Source: Eutreptiella sp. 'Long Island Sound 2002' (lineage: Eukaryota > Euglenozoa > Euglenophyceae > Eutreptiales > Eutreptiaceae). Taken from it: 64,000 nt of DNA. How positions within the stretch are numbered: the first letter of the stretch is position 1; the number at the start of each line of letters is the position of its first letter. The DNA is taken from positions 26,591,346 through 26,655,345 of the forward strand of contig OZ038397.1 of the NCBI GenBank assembly GCA_964036045.1. The letters are read 5' to 3'. This document shows, one piece after another, positions 45,001 through 57,315 of the stretch. The translations under genes and the position numbers were made by a program. The notes under the pieces were generated by a model. It was not told the DNA's origin. It saw nothing but the letters and a program-made list of their open reading frames with translations, and searched no databases.

Positions 45001-47085
45001 AAAACTACATCGAATCGTACAGCCTTCCAAAAACACCGTCACTCTGCATTGAAAACGCACTACGGATCATGCACTTGGACAAGGCGATACACATTCGCAC
45101 AAGCCTGGTGAGGCAGAGTGGTAGGCGGGGGGCTGCCTGGGCCTCGCAATAGCGCAGCATGGTGTTGCCTGAGGCAAATCAGGTGGAAGGGGCGGCATGG
45201 GCCTCGATGGATGCAGAGTGGGGGGCGCGGTTGGTGGAGGCCGGGCCATCAAAAGACTTTGTCCCATTGATTCATGGGTCCAGACTCAAGGGGGGCGGGG
45301 GGGTTCTTTTCAGTTCCGGACTGCCCCCGCTCCCCCCGGAGTGAGCAGAGCTGCCCAGACAGGGGGTGGATCCAATTTTTCTCCCAGTTTGGGGGGCATT
45401 TTTGACTTCCCTGTTTCATTCTAAGCATGTACAAAAGTGGGTAAAATACCCTTCCTTGCCTTGCCAACATGCAGCGAGAAGGCAATGAAGAAATGAATTT
45501 CCCACTATCCGTCAAGATTGTATGGCACGATGTGTTACGCGTGTTCCCCCATTGACAAAACTGCTGTTGGCGCAGATCTGGAGCGGGGGGCGGGTGTCCT
45601 GCCCCACAGGGAACTACCACCACCCCCAAGGGTTCAGACCATTGAAGAAAATGAGCGAATATCATGACATCACGTTGTGTCTGTGGAAATGGGGCTGCAG
45701 AGGATCGGCAAAAAGCACGAGGTACAACAAGGGACAACAAATAAAGGCTTGACGGACCTCCTCATGGTTGTACACTCTGGGGCTCTTTCTCAGTACTAAG
45801 AAGATCACGCCCCCCGGCTCCAACACAGTCTTCGCACTGCAAAAAGGGGAAACAGTGTTGGGGGGTTGGGGCTGGACATGGAAGTTATGGTGGCCCCAGT
45901 GGTCTGCTTCTGGTGTGCAGGTTCAGGAATGATAAGAGAGAGCGCGATCGTGGGCCGTTACAGCCCATGGTATAGCACATCGTAATGTCGTGTGTGTGTG
46001 TGTGTGTGTGTGTGCCAATTGCCAATTGCCCCCGCGTTGGGGGTGATTCAATCCATGCTCTGTTTGTGCCTGTGGCAGTTCTCTGGGGTACTTTGTACAC
46101 ACATTCAATGCAATGTGGGTGTGATTCGTGTGTGTGTGCAGACCTTTGCTTAGCAACGGGGGGGGGGGGTGGCGGGGGGTCCCTGTGGGGCTGCCTCAGG
46201 ACCAAGCAGCCCACCCACCCACCCAAGCTGACCCACCCACCCACCCACCCTAACCCCCCCCTATCCCCCCCGTAGGGGGGGGGGGGGTTCCTGTGCTGTA
46301 AGAATCAGCTGGTAACACAAAAACCCTGTGTCATTCAGTCACTATGCCATCTTTGAACAGTTGCATAGCAGAAGCGGCAGATACCCTAGTGGTAGATGGC
46401 TGCACTGCCAAACTGGCGAAGCGTCGGTTCAAACCCCAGTGGCTGCGGACCGGAAATTTTGCCACTTTTTACCTGTTTGCACTGTTCTCTCAGTGAAAAT
46501 TGTATTCTCCTGCACAAACAAAGGCTGTCGGACCATTCTCTCAGTACCCACCCACCCAGACCCTACCCCCCCCCCTGGGGGGGGGGTAGGCACTTTGGGC
46601 CAAATTGCCCCAAACCAAAACTAACCCACCCACCCACAGGCCACAGACCCACCCACCCCCCCCCCCCCCCGTGGGGTAGGACTACCCTTAAGCAAAGGTC
46701 TGTGTGTGTGTGTGTGTGTGTGTGATCTGTACTTTTAGAGGTAGATCCTTGTGCAGCGTTGGGCTGGACGCCTCATTCGGCTCAGGTCTGCTGAGGCCTC
46801 TTTGTGACGTTGTTTCCCTCCCTTCTGCGGAATCAGAACCTGTGTGTGTGTGTGTGTGATGCCCAAAACTCGATAGCGTTCGCTAACATACATCACCTCT
46901 CTACAGCATTGTTCGCACTGCAGCAATGTTCGGACCCCGCTCCGTGCGGCCTGTCCTCCCTCTCTGCACTACAACAAGGCTATGTACAGAGTGTGCATCC
47001 CTACCGCACCCTGCTGCCCAGATATGCATGCCCCGATCCCTTCGCAGGGGCCCCTGCGGGCGAGCCTGCTCAAGCGCTCGGCGAT

Positions 47086-47148
<63 letters not shown>

Positions 47149-50100
47149 CGCCCAAATCTTTCAAATCATGCTCAAACTGCGAGGTTCAACACCTAAGACC
47201 TACTGCTAAGCGACCGAACCATGAGTGCCGATGTTCTTGTGACCCGTCGATGGGCTTCAGGAAACTGGGTTGAGGGGCACTGGCAAACATGCAACAAGAG
47301 GCGGTGGCGTCTGTGTTCCGACCGCCCCTGCATCCATCTCCGTGCTCACGTGCTTCCCTGCGTGGAGGCCGTGTGTGTGTGTGTGTGTGCGTGCGCACCC
47401 GTACGTGATTGTGTGCTGTGTGTCTGTGCTCGCTGTGCATGCACGCATGCGCGCAGGGCGCATGCTGTTCTCTGTGTGTGCGAGCGCACCGGCATATTCA
47501 TTTGTGTGTGCTGGGACCACCCAGGTCAGCCCGAGCCTCCTCTGTATATTTTTTTGCAGTGGCCTGCGCTGGAGCACTGCCTCGATTGATCAAAACAGCT
47601 GCTTTCTCAAGATGATGAGCCTCCGCTTCATACAAACACATACACTCTACAACGTAATGCCTGGCCAAGCAGCTGCATGGGTACCTCATGCCACAACACA
47701 CACACACACGGCGTGAGGTGACCAAAGAACCAAGCACAAACCCACTGTGGATCGACAGGCAGGCAGGGCACACACACGCACACACACAGAAATATGCCAA
47801 CAAGCATTAGAAGCATGAAAAAGGGCAAGACACTGGCAAAACCCCGCAAAACTGCATTGGAGGACTGCGGTACAACACATGGGCACACAGGCTTTTGTTC
47901 TGCTGCAGCTCAAGACCATTATGTCAATTGTGCGAGAAGACAAGACCAGGGAAGGAAACGAGCGACCACACAGCACGCAATGCATGTGCCCTCTAGCCCC
48001 TGGCATGGTGCCTCAGAGGGACTGCATGCACCAAATTGCGCCTGTGACATCCATGGGCCTCTGTCACTTTGGAACCCATGCGCATCACGTCAGTTCTTTT
48101 CAATACAAGTTCAAAGGTATGCCGCATGTAGTGGCATTGGGTCCCTGATATCCCTGATATTGTCTCAGTGTGTGGCACCATGCAACATGCACATGATGGG
48201 ATCTGTTCACAGCCCTCATGGCCGTTGCAAGGGCCGTGCAAATGGGCCAGGCTGTTGGGTGGAGGGCAGAGAGCTGAGGGGTATAGGGCACTGCAGGCAA
48301 CCACCGCCACCTCCCTGCTGCCCTCAAATGAGGTGCCCAACGTGGGGCTCATCGCCCCGTGCTGCTGCTGCTGCCCTGCGCTCGCAAACGATGGCGAGTG
48401 CCCTGTGCGAGGCTCCTGCTTCGGTTCTGCCACTGCCGCCCCCCTCTTGCCTCTGCGCAGCACACGCACGACCTTCGGAGCGGCAAGCGCACACGCACAC
48501 ACGCGCGCACGCACATGCACCAACCGCCGGCATCCAACCGCCAGCCGCCAGCCTGGCGTCCCGGGCGTGCCGGCCAACAGACCTCTGCAAAAAACTTTGG
48601 ATCAGGCACAGGTGCGCCTTGTTCTCCCACGTGTTCCCCTCCATTTCCCTCGTGCCGCGATTGTGGCCCGGGTGCGGGAAGTTGAAGCGCACCGCCTTGA
48701 ACCGGCGGGCTCCGAACGTTCGCTGCAGATTGGTGGCATCTACGCCGTGCACCACCTGAGGGTCAGGATCGGGTGCGGCGGGATGGAGGCAAATGGGTCG
48801 GACAGAGGAAGCAGGACCCTCACACCCGGACCCAGAGGGCGTGCGCAGGATCAACACGCGCTCTTCACGAGCCATGCGCCTTCCTTGGAAAAGGACCAGC
48901 AGCCACAGCCTGACCTGCGGCCGAACCTCCCGTAAAAAATGTGGGTTTGCCATAGCGCCAAGCAACAGGGGGTGGAATGTGTGAGAATCCCGACATTGGC
49001 AGCCCCCCCTCCCCCCGGGGCCATCCCAAGGGTGACCCTCTGGGAACGAAAGACCATGCCCCCCCTCTCAATCGTTGTAGTGCGAAAACACACAAAGTAG
49101 CCAAGTTCAGGTCCAGGACCACCACAACCCCTTCAAATGTACTTGAAATGGATGTTCATAAGTTGTGCCCCGTGCACAACAAGCGAACATCAAAAGCTTC
49201 TTTTTGAGGGTTCTGAACAGAATTCGTGCCACCCCCCCCCCCCACTTTAGAAGACAGAAACATGGCCCCCTGTGCCAATGGACCCCCCCCCCGGAAAGAA
49301 GAATCGTGGCCCGGGCCATCGGCGTGGGGGGCTCGGGGGTAAGTGAACCCCCCGTTACCTTTGTGAGCGGGTCAATGGGAAGTATGCAGGAAATGCAGGG
49401 AAAATCGGGTGAAGAAGGCCACGGGATTATTTGTATTACGCCACTTTTGGGACATAGAACGGGGACAACTCAGGTAGCTCTCACCCCCTCTCATTCGCCC
49501 CCGCTCCAGCCCATGAGCCCCCCCCACGCCCCCCTTGTGGACGTTGATCCCCCCCACCCCGCCACAGTCTGTCATCGTATGTTCATGTGCAATGAAGTCG
49601 GCACCCGTCGCGAGGGGCCCGGACGCATGTGTGAGACACGCCTCCGGTGGCAGGAACACGGGGCAGTCACACGCCGCCGTGCCATTAGTTTGTGCACTCC
49701 GCAAGTGACCTCCGTCCGTCGCCCGACAGCCGCGTGTACCCGAAAACTGCTGCGCGGAGGGTTTCGGGCGTTGTGGTGTTCTTTTGGACCCCAGGCCTTC
49801 GCTGCAAGCGGGACACCGGCGGTTGGGGACAATGCGGATCGGGCGGCGGGCCTGCCCGCCCGCCGGCCGGCGCGCGCGCTGCCCGGTGTCCATCCCCGGC
49901 GACGTGCAGGACGAAGAGGAGGGAGATGGCCCCCACCGGTCCCACCAGCGCCTCCTCCGATGGTGCACGTGCCTTCGAAGTCCCCCTCCGGTGGTGCTAA
50001 GTTTTTAGAGGCGCCGAAGACAATTTCTGGCCTAAACCAACTGGTACCGAAGGCGCCAGAGAAAACCAGATAAAATATTCGATTGGCCGAAGGCCCGGAG

Positions 50101-50829
50101 AAAATTTTGGCCCCATCACTGAAGGGGGGGGAGATCCAGGGGGTGGGGGTGGTGGTGTGGGACACCCCTCATCCCACACACACACACCCCAACGTGGTGC
50201 TGAGTTGTTAAAAGGAGCCCTGGGGAGGTGCAGGTACACACGGCGTCCGCCTTTTCGACTGTTTCCGTCAGGAAATTTTGTCCTCATGCATGCAAAGCAC
50301 CGCAGCGGGGTCTCTAGAGCAGAGAGGAGTAATGGCTCCACAAAGTGCCCTCATCTGTGAAAAACACAACACAACACCCCCATTGGCTCTATAGTAGTTC
50401 CAATTGGTGTTAAGGGCTAAGCAGGTGGTGCGATGCCCAAGAAGCTTGAAACCAATGGCCGCCTGGAAGCCTCCGCGCTTCAACGTCCGCGCCGCGCGCA
50501 CCCCGCGTCTGCACCGCGCGCGTACCGCGTCCAGTGTCCCGCCATAGACAGGGTCCATCCACACTGAGGCACTGAGAAATGCACAACTGTAGTGAACAGA
50601 GAAGAGGGCAGATTGTGGGGACACCTCGCCGCCATGCTGTATAATGCTTCGTACTGCCTGCTGGTACATTCCTCCGAACTTCTGGGTTGCCTCCTGCACG
50701 TCCTCAATGATGGTGGCACAGACTCGGATTCCTATGGGCACGTGCACGTACGCCCCATGGAAAAACCAAGCACGTAGCAAAGGCCGCTCCCCAACACACA
50801 AACACGGATGAAGAACACAGGGACAACGT
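42062..50829 (-). CDS. BMT5-like (DUF2431) rRNA methyltransferase, multi-exon
   Basis: Inferred exons: 50829-50625, 48755-48583, 45836-45758, 44242-44138, 44040-43933 and 42286-42062. All junctions are GT-AG with matching phase. DUF2431 motifs appear in family order: VCATIIEDVQEATQKFGG and IIQHGGE (exon 1); VVHGVDATNL and VRFNFPHPG (exon 2, the hallmark); SFLQ joined to SAKTVLEPGGVIFLVLRKS (exons 2-3); AIIKAEGLDV (exon 5); APGYRSSHRNGF (exon 6). The yeast BMT5 family methylates a uridine (m3U) in 25S rRNA with S-adenosylmethionine in the nucleolus. The usual N-terminal SAM motif (VGEGNFSFS) reads only CVGERP here, so exon 1 may be mis-framed or altered. A further 5' exon and the 3' end are not placed. 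Introns range from 97 bp to 2.7 kb and hold most of the local microsatellites. Confidence 0.7.
42457..43400 (+). repeat. ~940-bp minisatellite of 26-bp and 12-bp modules
   Basis: Dozens of copies of TTTGTGATTTTGTTTTTGCACT are interspersed with 12-bp TTTGCACTTGTA modules. The unit contains no stop on the minus strand in any frame, so three long minus-strand ORFs (Lys/Gln/Asn/Thr-rich) cross it; this is a by-product of composition. It lies in the intron between the last two exons of the DUF2431 gene. Confidence 0.95.
45991..46014 (+). repeat. (TG)12 microsatellite
   Basis: Uninterrupted TG dinucleotides in the 2.7-kb intron of the DUF2431 gene. Confidence 0.95.
46377..46450 (+). other. tRNA-like A-box/B-box pair (possible SINE head)
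   Basis: CTAGTGGTAGATGG resembles an A box and GGTTCAAACCCC a B box, about 48 bases apart, which is tRNA spacing. A GCAG/CTGC pairing closes only four acceptor positions and the T stem is weak, so it is not a functional tRNA. A tRNA-derived SINE remnant is the likeliest reading. Confidence 0.35.
46701..46724 (+). repeat. (TG)12 microsatellite
   Basis: Second TG run in the same intron of the DUF2431 gene. A shorter one follows at about 46841-46857. Confidence 0.95.
47087..47147 (+). repeat. (GT)30 microsatellite
   Basis: About 61 bases of GT, the longest simple repeat here, in the 2.7-kb intron of the DUF2431 gene. It is followed by GTGACGCCCAA, a phrase that recurs after a GT-rich stretch at about 52390. 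Confidence 0.95.
49985..50160 (-). repeat. Dispersed ~170-bp repeat, copy 2 (intronic)
   Basis: It matches 27940-28110 in the same orientation: GGGCCTTCGGCCAAT..., CTTCGGTACCAG and CTTAGCACCACCGG on the minus strand. It lies in the first intron of the DUF2431 gene. Confidence 0.75.
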
Positions 50830-51484
50830 CTGGGGGTTTCGTGGCGGTTCCAGATGACTCTCAAATTATCGGATTCCTCTACCCAAGTGCAGAACTACCT
50901 CTCCTGGTATTTCTAAGAATGTTGGACCACAGAAGGAATACTTGAAGGGCTTATTCATTGTTGTGGCTGAGAAGCACGTCCAAGGAAATCCACAACTCGG
51001 TGGATTATTGGGGTGGATCATTTAGTGGGAGGTTTAAGCCATTACGCTGCAAAATAATCTTGTATCTAACCTCGCGGGTGTGGCACTCGTAACTTGCTCG
51101 TAACCTGCGATGACTGGGGAGAGCTGAGGGCGGGACAGGGTGTCATCCGGGGGGAGGAGAGGGGATTCTCCGGTGTCTGGATCTGGTGCCGAAGCAAGGA
51201 AGCAGAGGAAGGTTGTTAAAGAATTATGGAGTGTTTCACTTCAGTTCTGAAACTCGGCATCACACCTTTTGACGCAATTTGTGCAGAATTCGATAGATTT
51301 CCATCACCCACGATCAAATAAACCGGGGCGACCGGCACAGACATACAAACTACAAAGGGATACCATGGCAATGGAAGCAGCGCAAAGCACTCGGATCACG
51401 CTTTGTATCTAACTGTACCCTCGACCCTCACGCCCCTCCCCCCATTTTGGCTTTCTGTGCAACCCCCCTCCATCTTTCCGAATT

Positions 51485-51628
51485 TCAGACTCGGACCCAC
51501 ATTCCATTGGGGGCAGACTGATAGGCCTTCCCGCCCTTCCCCTTCCCCTTGCCTTCGGCAGGAACCCCCTTGGCCGCACCCTTGCCACCCTTGCCATTGC
51601 CCTTGCCGCGGTTGGTCGTAGCGATCAT
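51485..51628 (-). CDS. Small Gly/Lys-rich ORF
   Basis: From ATG at 51628, 47 residues with repeated GKG motifs (RGKGNGKGGKGAAKG) and a non-repetitive end (AYQSAPNGMWVRV). The Lys/Gly pattern suggests nucleic-acid binding. An overlapping frame just upstream gives NRDRDRDDRYDQPRQ, so this may be the end of a longer Arg/Gly-rich protein joined by splicing or broken by an indel. No family is recognised. Confidence 0.3.
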   Translation of the reverse strand: MIATTNRGKGNGKGGKGAAKGVPAEGKGKGKGGKAYQSAPNGMWVRV

Positions 51629-54600
51629 CCCGGTCACGATCCCGATTCACGGTTTCCACGCTCATCCCTGCAGCTGGGAGGCATGGAAGCGGTGAGCAAC
51701 ACTTGGGACGAATTGAGTGGCGGCGGACGATTTGTCGTTTTGCTTTCAGTGAACATAGTCCGACTGCTGCGAAGGTGAGATCTCAACACGGGTATGTTAC
51801 ATTTTGGTGCGAGGCCATAAAAGCGCATCGTTACGCGAAGGTAAGCCGAAGGGAGGCTCCAATCTGCACAGATCAATGCCATAGAACTGGTCCCCAAATT
51901 GCACATCTGTACAACTGCTCATGCGACCCCAAGGTTGCAGATACTTATTTACTTCGACTGGGGCTCCATGGTCGTGATAGGCTTAGTGAACGCCCTTCTG
52001 CCCTGCGCGCACCAGAAACCACGATTGAGGTTTGTGGACTGCTGGTCTCAGATCTTCACAGAACGGTTGGAGGACAAAAGCGGTTGGGGCCGAAGGGACC
52101 TGCAGTCCCCACGGGAGGGCCGTGATATCACAGGGGACAACTCAAGTGGCAGGGGCAATTGAACGGACTCCGCCCTGCCGGTATCATGACCACGGCAGCA
52201 CTGTCAATCGCACAAACAAAATTCTTCCTGCACCTCCAATTTGGGAGGTTTCTCACAAAGAGCGCGCAGCGCAAAAATAGTTTCGTTCATGCTTGACCGT
52301 GCGGTGACAGGGGCCTTGTCCAAGAAAAGGACGATTGATTGTCTTTTGAGTCACTCAAGTCGCCGTACGCGTGTGTATGTGGACGTGACGCCCAAGACAA
52401 GTTCAACCATGCTCTTACTGCGACGTTCAACTCCTAAATCCCCACTGCTCAGCTGAAGCATCTGCTCTTTATTTGTCTGCCCCAAGTCTGCCTGGCGGCC
52501 GTGGTCATGTGCTGCTGCACTCACACGCTCGCGCACGCGTCCCAAGAAACCCCAGCGGGACAGATGCTCGGCTGAATGAAAATTTCGCGTCAGGCCAAAC
52601 ATCAAATCTGAAGCAAGTCATTGGCAGCGTAGCAGGAACGTCACCCGGAAAACCGACGCCGAGTTTGCCAAGGCTGCACCGCGTAACCCCCACCCATGCA
52701 CCTAATCACCCCCCTTGCGAAAGCCCAAGTTCCCGACCACCCACCACAGGGGGCTGGTTTTGCCGTGCCCGCTCCCTGTACATGTCCGGATGGGACTCTG
52801 GTGGCTGTGGAGGTTTGGGTCCGGCAAGCTGCCGAGTAGGCCCAAGAGTTCCGTCCTAACTGGATCCGTGCAATCTTAGCGCACCTTGCAATGCAGACAT
52901 GAGTCAGCCAGGGCATCGGACAACCATGCCGCCTCACCCCGCCATTCCATGGCTCTGCACCCAGGCTCCGGGCTGCTGCCATCGTATGCCCCCAGCCGTT
53001 CTGCCCCCCCAAGGCCAAACATCACTGCCGCAGGTCACCCATGGGAAACTGATGAGGCAGCGATTAGTTGGTTTTCATTCCTGTGCCTCTGCCTCTGGAG
53101 GGTGCCCATCGGGGGTTGTCTGTGCACTGTGCAGTTCACCCCCGCCCTACGCCCTCAGAGCAGGTGGGCTGTGGTGCGACAGAGAGGGCATCACGCAGGC
53201 CCAACAGAGTCGGGTATCAGGACGGGGATGTGGGGCCATTAAATGTGGAGGGGCCTTTCCGTGTGCCTGGGTACGCCGTTGGGGGCAGCACGATTGTCTT
53301 GATGCGCGGCAGGCCGTGAGGGGAGGTGCGACCCACCCTGTCATCCATCCACAATCTCTATGCTCTGAAAAAATACCTGCGCCCAAAAATGGAAAATCGG
53401 ATGGGGGCGCGTTCGATCCGCAGATTCGAACCGGGCTCCCCATAAACCAGCCAGTGGCTGTCCATAACAGCCGTTTCAATGGTATTTTGCCCGCACCTGC
53501 ATTGCATTTCGACTCAATCCCTGGTATCTTGGTGGCTGGTGACCACTTCCAGAATGTGGGGCAGGCATCGCGCAGTGAAAATTTTGGATTTTCTATCGTC
53601 CTGCAGGGCCTTTGACCTCGCGGTCCACAAATGAGACAATGCCCACACAATTTTGAAATGGTGCGTTGGTGCCCCTATTGAACAGCCAACCCAACGGATG
53701 TCTGATGGCATGGATGTGTGTTGCTCTGTCGGTGGGATGTAGGATGGCATGGATCATCACAAAGCTCACATGGCCAAATGGTGGACGAACTGCTCCCCAA
53801 TCACGTTACCCCCCACGCACCCACAGACGCGCAGAAGCATCATGCACAAGGCATCGAGCATGGAGGATGCCCTGGTCATTGGGCAACAGGAAGGACCAGC
53901 GGTCTGAGAGTGCGCTCCAGTGCAGGCACACCGACCCTCCAAACCAGAAGGTGCCAGCCGGCACCCGGTGTCTCTTGGGCGCCCTGGTCCGGGGGCTGAG
54001 CAATCAAGGTAGATCGAGGCCACCGCTCGCGTCGCCGGGGGAGCGCAGACGGGAGCGCAGACCCCGTAAGGCAGGGACGCGCTGGGGCGGGGCTCGCAGG
54101 GCCCCTCACGAGTGGATGCAAAAGCGGTTACTGGAAAGTGGAAAAGCGGGAGTTCGGGGGCAATTCCTATTGAGTACACCCCCTGTCGGAGGACTGTTGG
54201 GGGCGGACGGAACGGTTGGCAGGCCTCAAGCCATCCCCCCAACCCCGCTCCAAGCAGCCCTGCTCCCCACGTAAACTCTTTGGGGACCCTAAGCACCAAC
54301 TCATGTTTGAGTTGGGGTCTGTCGTGGGGAGGAGCCTGTTGGCGAAGACCGAGTTGTGTAGACCGTCGCGATGCGTGCGATCCAAACCATTTTCTGTGGA
54401 GCGTGCGAATTTCGTTGTTGCCATGTCGTCATCGGGAATGCCATGATGTCGGTTTGTGTGCGGTTTCGGTTGCGTTTGAGAGTCGCAGCGGTTTTTTTGA
54501 GGCATGGCGGTCCCCCGCCCAAAGCATTGCACCAAAGCGGCCTAACCATGGGCAAAATGAGCGTTCATGGTGAGCCGAAGTTCTCCGAAGGACAGCCGCG

Positions 54601-55099
54601 GGTATTTACAAACCTAGTCAGGGTGAAAACACTGCATGAACTGCACCATGGGCCTGAAAAGGTTAAAATACTAGTGGAGGCCATTTCGGTGAAAGATGCA
54701 AAGGGATATATAGCCTATACCAAGGCAAAATGAAGAATAACAAAAAGATGATATAATGAAAAATGGACCAGTGGATTGAGCGAAGAGAAGTGAGCAAGTG
54801 CAGGGGCAAAAAGAAAAACAGACTGGAACAATCTGGCTTGCCTGAAGTCAGTCTGGGGCCCTGTAGCTGATCTGAGAATTACTAAAGTACAAAGCCCTTT
54901 CATTCTGCTCAAGTCTTGCGCTCTTGCCTTAATGGTCCTGAAAAAATAGAAAAGAAAAATTCCAATTGATGGCTCAAACAAAAAAGACTCAATGGATCGG
55001 TAAGGTTTCCTGGTGCGCAGAGCTGTGCATGCAGTGGTGCAGTGTGGTGCAGTGTGGTGACGGTGTTGTGTCCTACAGTGTAGGTGGGTGACGGGTGAA

Positions 55100-55310
55100 G
55101 GCTGATGTGTCAGATGGCTGTTGGTTGCTGGCTGCGTGCTGGTGGATGTTGGCGGCTGCTGTTTGCTGGCTGTTTGCTCTTGGCTGCTGGGTGCTGGATG
55201 TTGACTGTTGCTGCTGCTTGTCGCTGGCTGTTGATTGCTGGCTGCTGGTCGCTGGCTGCTGGTTGCTGGATGTTTGCTGCTGGCTGGTTGCTGGGTGTTA
55301 CTTGCTTGCT
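55100..55310 (+). repeat. TGCTGGC/GCTGCTG-type imperfect simple repeat
   Basis: Units of TGCTGGCTG, TGTTGGC and GCTGCTGG alternate irregularly. On the opposite strand this yields a Gln/Ser/Thr/Pro-rich open frame (55680-54715) that I take as compositional, not as a gene. Confidence 0.85.
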
Positions 55311-57315
55311 GATGCAGGGTGGGACGGTGCTGTCGAGACAGGTCGAAGGAGTGTCGGAAGAAGGGAGCAGGAAATCGGGGGGGGGGGATAATGTTTGGGG
55401 TGTTTGGGGTGTGTGGTTGGGGGGGGGGGGGGGGGGTGTTTGCTGGCTGTTGTCGCTGGAAGTGTCTTACTGTGGAAGGGAGGCGGTGGGTGGTTGATGT
55501 GCTGGCTGTTGGCTGTTGGCCGCTGGCTACTGGTTGTTGGTCGCAGCGGTTCAAGAGTAGCAATGACTGCATACGTATCTGCATGACACACAGAAGCCAA
55601 ATACAAAGAACAGACAAGGCACGGCAGCAAAAAAGAATCAAAAAACAGAACAACACAAGAGACAAAGCAAACATCAACACGACATTAAAACAAACAAAGA
55701 ATCAAAAGAAACCAAAACAACACAGTTCGAGCAAACACAAAGCAAACATAAGGCATCAAACAAAGACACCACGAGTTTGTCATGCAGATACGTCCATGAC
55801 TGTCGCAGCGGTTCTACTGCGATCCGATTCCTTTGGCCCGTCTCCCTCTGAAGGATGTGCCTTCACCACGGCACACGTCGTGGGTCCTGCACCGCTGTAC
55901 ACCTTCAAACTGCTTCAAGCAACCACCGTTGGCCCTTGGGCTCTGGAGGTCTGATTCAACGCAGAGAAAGGGCGACACCGGCTTGAAATGTGGGTCTTGT
56001 GCCCGAAGGTCCCAGATAGGATGCACGCGCAAGGGGGCGTCCCACGCCCGCCCCGCCTGCTTTAGCAGTCGTGGTGCAGCTTCGTGTGCGTGAAAGGCAA
56101 GGATCCACGGGCCCTTGGCCCGGACGTACGACTGCCTAGGCCCCTTGGCATTTTACTCACTCGCAAAACTGCACACACCCTTCGCGCCCCTGCAGCCCCC
56201 TCCCCTGCCCCACAAGCAGATGACGCTGACGAACAGGCAACTCAAACGCAGCACATGGCACCGGACGCCCAATGTAGTCAACCGGCCTCAGTGGAACAAC
56301 CCCTCGGACGGCAAATATTAGTGCTCTCATACGTTTGCCTTTTCAAAATTTAGCTATGCCACCTTAGATGGGAGGCCCTCAAATAGATAGGCCTTCATTG
56401 CCGCAGTAATGCAACCGGCAATTGTGCTGTGAGCCTTTGAAATGCCACAAGCATTGAAAATGAATGTAGGCTTTTTGGGTTTCACCCACGTGGGCTCGTG
56501 GTTGTATCGTATCATGCGGGCAAGGTCAACTTGTGTCTGTGAACAATTTCCCCTCCAAAGCTACATCGGCTGTGCCACCTACGAATAAAAAAAAGAGGGG
56601 GCGTTATTAGTACGGGGAAGAGCCCTTTTCCGAACGTCCACACCACAACCATCAAACACACATATACCACGCTGTAGCTTAGTTGTTCAACTCTGCACGC
56701 AAAAGCACCCGAGACTGAATATCAAGAACCAGCTTGCTCCAAACCAAGCTATCTGCAACTCCCCGCTACATCCCAAGTGCCACGCCCTCTTGGCAACCCC
56801 TTCCATAATCACAATGATAATGCCCCAGGAACGTCCCCCAACCCTTGTATTCCGATGACACCCCACAACTCCACCGAACCAAGGGTCCAACCAAGCTATC
56901 GAAGGACTCTCCATGTTGTCGTGAGTCGCATGGATGGGCGCCCAGAGCTCATCACCCCACTCACGTGGACCAAAAGTCTCGGAAACAGCACGGGCCTGCT
57001 GCTTGTTTTCGGCATTTAAAAGTGCAAGTCCACAAGGCGAATCCTCGGAGACAGCTAGGTCCCTCCGTCTTGTCCCATACCCCATCAAACCGTCTACTAG
57101 AGACTATGTTGGGGTTGGTGGAGATGGGATGTATAGATGGTCCGGGAAGTAAACGAAAATCCGCTCCGAGGTTCCCGAGAAATCGTCGGATGCCCACCTC
57201 GGGGCCGTCCAGCATACTGGGCCAACAAAACCTACTACCGGACAAACTATGGTGTCAAAAAAAGTGGCTCCCCTAGTAGGATCTAGGCCATAATATACAG
57301 GGACTTCCTATTTCC

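Larger units (their letters stand above)
50870..57300. other. Mostly unassigned; low-complexity and scattered exon-like segments
   Basis: No secure gene. A Gly/Lys-rich small ORF lies at 51628-51485. Exon-like minus-strand pieces occur at about 53997-53826 and 53367-53235. A TGCTGGC-type simple repeat fills 55100-55310, with G runs up to about 55440. An AC/AG-rich stretch (55600-55770) and a minus-strand frame at 57088-56687 (AVSEDSPCGLALLN...) are open but unidentified. Confidence 0.35.

Noticed and set aside
53360-53460. tRNA gene suggested by GGTTCGAATC on the minus strand
   Set aside because: The T stem and acceptor stem do not pair and no A box lies at the right distance.
54715-55680. 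321-codon Gln/Ser/Thr/Pro-rich minus-strand ORF
   Set aside because: It is the reverse of an imperfect TGCTGGC simple repeat; the composition explains the open frame and there is no domain.
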